DNA of 6,947 bases from Actinomycetota bacterium (GTDB taxonomy: Bacteria > Actinomycetota > Thermoleophilia > Gaiellales > Gaiellaceae), in assembly GCA_013695295.1 (NCBI GenBank), contig JACDAS010000099.1:1-6947 (forward strand), read 5' to 3'. The position numbers and the translations under genes were made by a program. This document shows positions 4,473 through 6,947 of the stretch, piece after piece; position 1 is the first letter of the stretch, and every line of letters begins with the position of its first letter. The notes beneath the pieces are model-generated. The model was not told the DNA's origin and ran no database searches. It saw only the letters and a list, made by a program, of their open reading frames with translations.

Positions 4473-6947
4473 ATGCCGAAGACCCTGACCGGCGCGGAGC
4501 TGCAGCTGGACGACGGCCCCGCGCGCGAGTCGGAGCTCTTCCTGGTCGACGGCAACAACCTCGCCTACCGCGCGTACTTCGCCCTCCCCGAGGAGCTCGC
4601 GACGACGGAGGGGTTTCCGACGAACGCCCTGCTCGGCTTCACGAACATGCTCTTCAAGCTCCTGGGCGACTACCGGCCGAAGGGCGTCGCCGTCGCCTGG
4701 GACACGCGGCCCGTGCACCGGACCGAGCTGTCCGAGACCTACAAGGTCGACCGCCGGCCGATGCCGGACCTCCTGCGCGAGCAGTTCCCGCACTTCCGTC
4801 CGATCGTCGAGGCCTTCGGCTACCGCAACCTCGAGTTCGAGGGATGGGAGGCGGACGACGTGATCGCCACGCTTGCGACCAGGGCGGACGAGGCCGGGAT
4901 CAGAACCTGCGTCGTCTCGACCGATCGCGACGCGTTCCAGCTCTGCACCGAGAACGTCTGCCTGATGATGACCCCTCGCGGCGTCTCGGACGTCCACGTG
5001 TACACGCCCGAACGGGTCGAGGCACGCTACGGCATCCCACCCGACCGCGTCCCGGACTTCATCGGCCTCAAGGGCGACCCGTCCGACTCGATCGAGGGCG
5101 TGCCCGGGATCGGCGACAAGACGGCAGGACAGCTCGTGGCGCAGTTCGGCTCGCTCGAGGGGGTGCTCGAGAGCCTCGACCAGGTCTCCGGCGTCAAGCG
5201 GCGCGAGACCCTCGCCGCATACGCCGACCAGGCCCGCCAGTCGAAGGTGCTGGCGACGATGCGGCGAGACCTCCCGCTCGACTGGGACCCCGGTGGGCTC
5301 GTCCTCGACCCGCCGGATCGCTCGGAGCTGAAGGAGATCTTCCGGCGGTTCGAGTTCAGGAACCTGCTGCAGCGGGTCGACCTCCTGGACGAGGCGGTCC
5401 CTGCCTCCTCGAGGACGGTCGAGGCCGAAGGCGTGGGGTGGGTGGAGGGCCTTCCGGAGCGGCAGGAGGGTCGCGTCGGGCTCGCGGTGGAGGGCGACCG
5501 GATGGCAATTGCTCGCCCAGGCGAGCCGGTCGTCGTGTCGGCGCTGCAGCTCGACCGGGTCCGTGACGCCGAGCTCGTCGCCCACGACTTCAAGTCCCTG
5601 CCGCGCCTGACCTCGACGCCCGCCGACGACACGCTGATCGCGGCGTACCTGATCGAGCCCGGACGTGCCGGCTACGAGCTGGAGGACCTCGCGGCGGAGT
5701 ACGGGCTCGAGCTGACCCCGGAGCCCGCGACCGACGAGGAGACAGCCGCACTCGTCCGCCGGGCTGCGCTGCCGCTCCGGCTCGCCGAAGTCCTGCGCGA
5801 TCGGCTGCGCGAGCGTGGCAGCGAGGAGCTCTACCGCACGATCGAGCTGCCGCTGACCGCCGTGCTGGCGGCGATGGAGGACGCCGGCGTCAAGATTGAC
5901 ACGTACCGGATGGGCGAGATCACGGCGAGGCTCGCCGACCGGGTCGAGGAGCTCGAGGCCAGTGCCCACGAGCTGGCGGGCGAGGAGTTCGTGCTCGGCT
6001 CGACCCAGCAGGTGGCGCGGATCCTCTTCGAGCAGCTCGAGCTGACCCCGGGCCGCAAGGGGAAGACCGGCTACTCGACCGACACGCGTGTCCTGCGGAC
6101 GATCCGCGGCGCGCACCCGATCGTCACGGTGATCGAGGAGTGGCGCGAGTACTCGAAGCTCCTGAACACGTACCTCGGCCCGCTTCCGAGCCTCATCTCC
6201 GAGACCGACGCCCGCTTGCACACCACCTTCAACCAGACGGTCGCCTCGACCGGGCGGCTCTCGACCTCGAACCCGAACCTGCAGGCGATCCCGATCCGCA
6301 CCGACCTCGGCCGCGAGATCCGGTCTGCCTTCGTCGCCGAGGTCGGGCACCGGCTGCTCTCGGCGGACTACTCCCAGGTCGAGCTCCGCATCCTGGCCCA
6401 CGTCTCGGGCGAGCCCAAGCTGCGCGAGGCCTTCGCCCGGGGGGAGGACATCCACGCCGCGACGGCCGCCGAGGTGCTCGGCAAGGAGCGCGCGACCCTG
6501 ACGAAGGACGAGCGCGGCATCGCCAAGATGGTCAACTTCGGGATCATCTACGGCATCTCCGCCTTCGGCCTCTCCGAGAATCTCGAGATCCCGCGCGAGC
6601 AGGCGCAGGCCTACATCGACGCGTACCTGGCCCGCTTTCCCCAGGTCCAGGACTTCATCCAGCGGACGATCGAGCGGGCTACCGAGCAGGGCTACGTGAC
6701 CACCTTGCTCGGCCGGCGGCGTCCGGTCCCCGAGATCCGGGCGGGAAACCGGCAGACCCGCTCGCTCGGGGAGCGACTCGCGGTCAACTCCGTCATGCAG
6801 GGCACGGCGGCGGACATCATCAAGGTCGCGATGGTGCGGATCCACGAGCGGCTGCGGGCGGAGGGGCGCGCCGCGCGGCTCGTGCTCCAGGTGCACGACG
6901 AGCTCCTGCTCGAGGTGCCGGAGACCGAGGTCTCCCGCGTCCGCGAG
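4473..6947 (+). CDS. polA: DNA polymerase I, 3' end beyond the window
   Basis: 825 codons are present, open to the last base; family members are about 850-950 residues, so only a short tail is missing. Role: gap filling and RNA-primer removal in replication and repair. The start ATG gives MPKTLTGAEL, a ~20-residue extension before the nuclease. The 5'-nuclease domain (about 21-305) keeps its acidic motifs: LFLVDGNNLAYR (D26), AWDTRPVHR, EGWEADDVIATLA, VSTDRDAFQL and the helix-hairpin-helix GDPSDSIEGVPGIGDKTA. The 3'-5' exonuclease-like domain (about 315-455) lacks its metal ligands: VGLAVEGD (335-342) where FDTET is expected, AHDFKSL (370-376) in place of the N-x-x-x-D site, and RRAALPLRL (429-437) where the Y-x-x-x-D site belongs. 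The polymerase domain (from about 457) is intact: TGRLSTSNPNLQAIP, motif A SADYSQVELR (catalytic D632), the O-helix R681-x3-K685-x3-F689 in NFGIIYG, and motif C QVHDE (D809). Phe, not Tyr, at 689 predicts discrimination against dideoxynucleotides. It is divergent from the GNAT gene. Confidence 0.97.
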   Translation, partial: MPKTLTGAELQLDDGPARESELFLVDGNNLAYRAYFALPEELATTEGFPTNALLGFTNMLFKLLGDYRPKGVAVAWDTRPVHRTELSETYKVDRRPMPDLLREQFPHFRPIVEAFGYRNLEFEGWEADDVIATLATRADEAGIRTCVVSTDRDAFQLCTENVCLMMTPRGVSDVHVYTPERVEARYGIPPDRVPDFIGLKGDPSDSIEGVPGIGDKTAGQLVAQFGSLEGVLESLDQVSGVKRRETLAAYADQARQSKVLATMRRDLPLDWDPGGLVLDPPDRSELKEIFRRFEFRNLLQRVDLLDEAVPASSRTVEAEGVGWVEGLPERQEGRVGLAVEGDRMAIARPGEPVVVSALQLDRVRDAELVAHDFKSLPRLTSTPADDTLIAAYLIEPGRAGYELEDLAAEYGLELTPEPATDEETAALVRRAALPLRLAEVLRDRLRERGSEELYRTIELPLTAVLAAMEDAGVKIDTYRMGEITARLADRVEELEASAHELAGEEFVLGSTQQVARILFEQLELTPGRKGKTGYSTDTRVLRTIRGAHPIVTVIEEWREYSKLLNTYLGPLPSLISETDARLHTTFNQTVASTGRLSTSNPNLQAIPIRTDLGREIRSAFVAEVGHRLLSADYSQVELRILAHVSGEPKLREAFARGEDIHAATAAEVLGKERATLTKDERGIAKMVNFGIIYGISAFGLSENLEIPREQAQAYIDAYLARFPQVQDFIQRTIERATEQGYVTTLLGRRRPVPEIRAGNRQTRSLGERLAVNSVMQGTAADIIKVAMVRIHERLRAEGRAARLVLQVHDELLLEVPETEVSRVRE

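Noticed and set aside
3440..4558. A 372-codon minus-strand frame overlapping the GNAT gene
   Set aside because: Arg/Gly/Pro-rich shadow frame; the GNAT motif A lies in the other frame.
4433..5566. A 377-codon plus-strand frame over the polA start
   Set aside because: It is an Arg/Gly/Pro-rich out-of-frame reading of polA and the GNAT 5' end. The frame from 4473 encodes real PolA motifs throughout.
4227..6896. An 889-codon open frame on the minus strand, opposite polA and overlapping the start of the GNAT gene
   Set aside because: Its translation is dominated by Arg/Gly/Asp/Leu/Val in a biased way, with no recognisable domain, as expected from the antisense of a GC-rich gene. The plus strand beneath it encodes PolA with every polymerase motif in place.

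Overview
The window is very GC-rich, with strong G/C bias at third codon positions, GTG starts, and genes packed with gaps of 3 to about 80 bases. Together with a secreted HYR-domain protein, TANNNT promoter sequences and a PolA without proofreading motifs, this suggests a high-GC actinobacterium. A Thermoleophilia-like lineage (Gaiellales/Solirubrobacterales) is my best guess, but no rRNA or other decisive marker is present. There is no tRNA, rRNA, CRISPR array, transposase or phage gene, so this reads as an ordinary chromosomal segment.

Layout. (1) At the left edge (1-461, +) is the 3' end of a gene for a Pro/Ala-rich protein ending in two transmembrane helices. (2) One codon after its stop, in the same frame, begins a gene (465-1859, +) for a secreted protein with a signal peptide, three HYR repeats, a fibronectin-III-like domain and an aromatic C-terminal beta module. 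(3) A 78-base gap with a short 11-mer tandem repeat and weak hairpins separates this pair from convergent minus-strand genes. (4) The minus-strand pair is a tandem-GNAT acetyltransferase (4446-3481) followed, 40 bases on, by a LarA/DUF2088-family protein (3440-1938). The latter has lost the residues that hold the nickel-pincer cofactor in true lactate racemase. (5) Divergent from that pair, across only 26 bases, is polA (4473 to the right edge, +), whose last part is missing from the window. PolA has intact 5'-nuclease and polymerase motifs and a degenerate 3'-5' exonuclease domain.

How they fit together. The left pair looks like a cell-envelope/surface unit. The GNAT and LarA-like genes are probably co-transcribed, and no shared pathway is evident. 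The GNAT-polA gap holds a near-palindromic ACGATAGCGT that offers a TANNNT -10 hexamer on each strand, each exactly 8 bases before an ATG. That suggests one symmetric, bidirectional promoter giving two leaderless mRNAs. The points most worth a second look are this promoter and the LarA-like protein without its catalytic residues. I see no defence system, biosynthetic cluster or clearly new multi-gene system.
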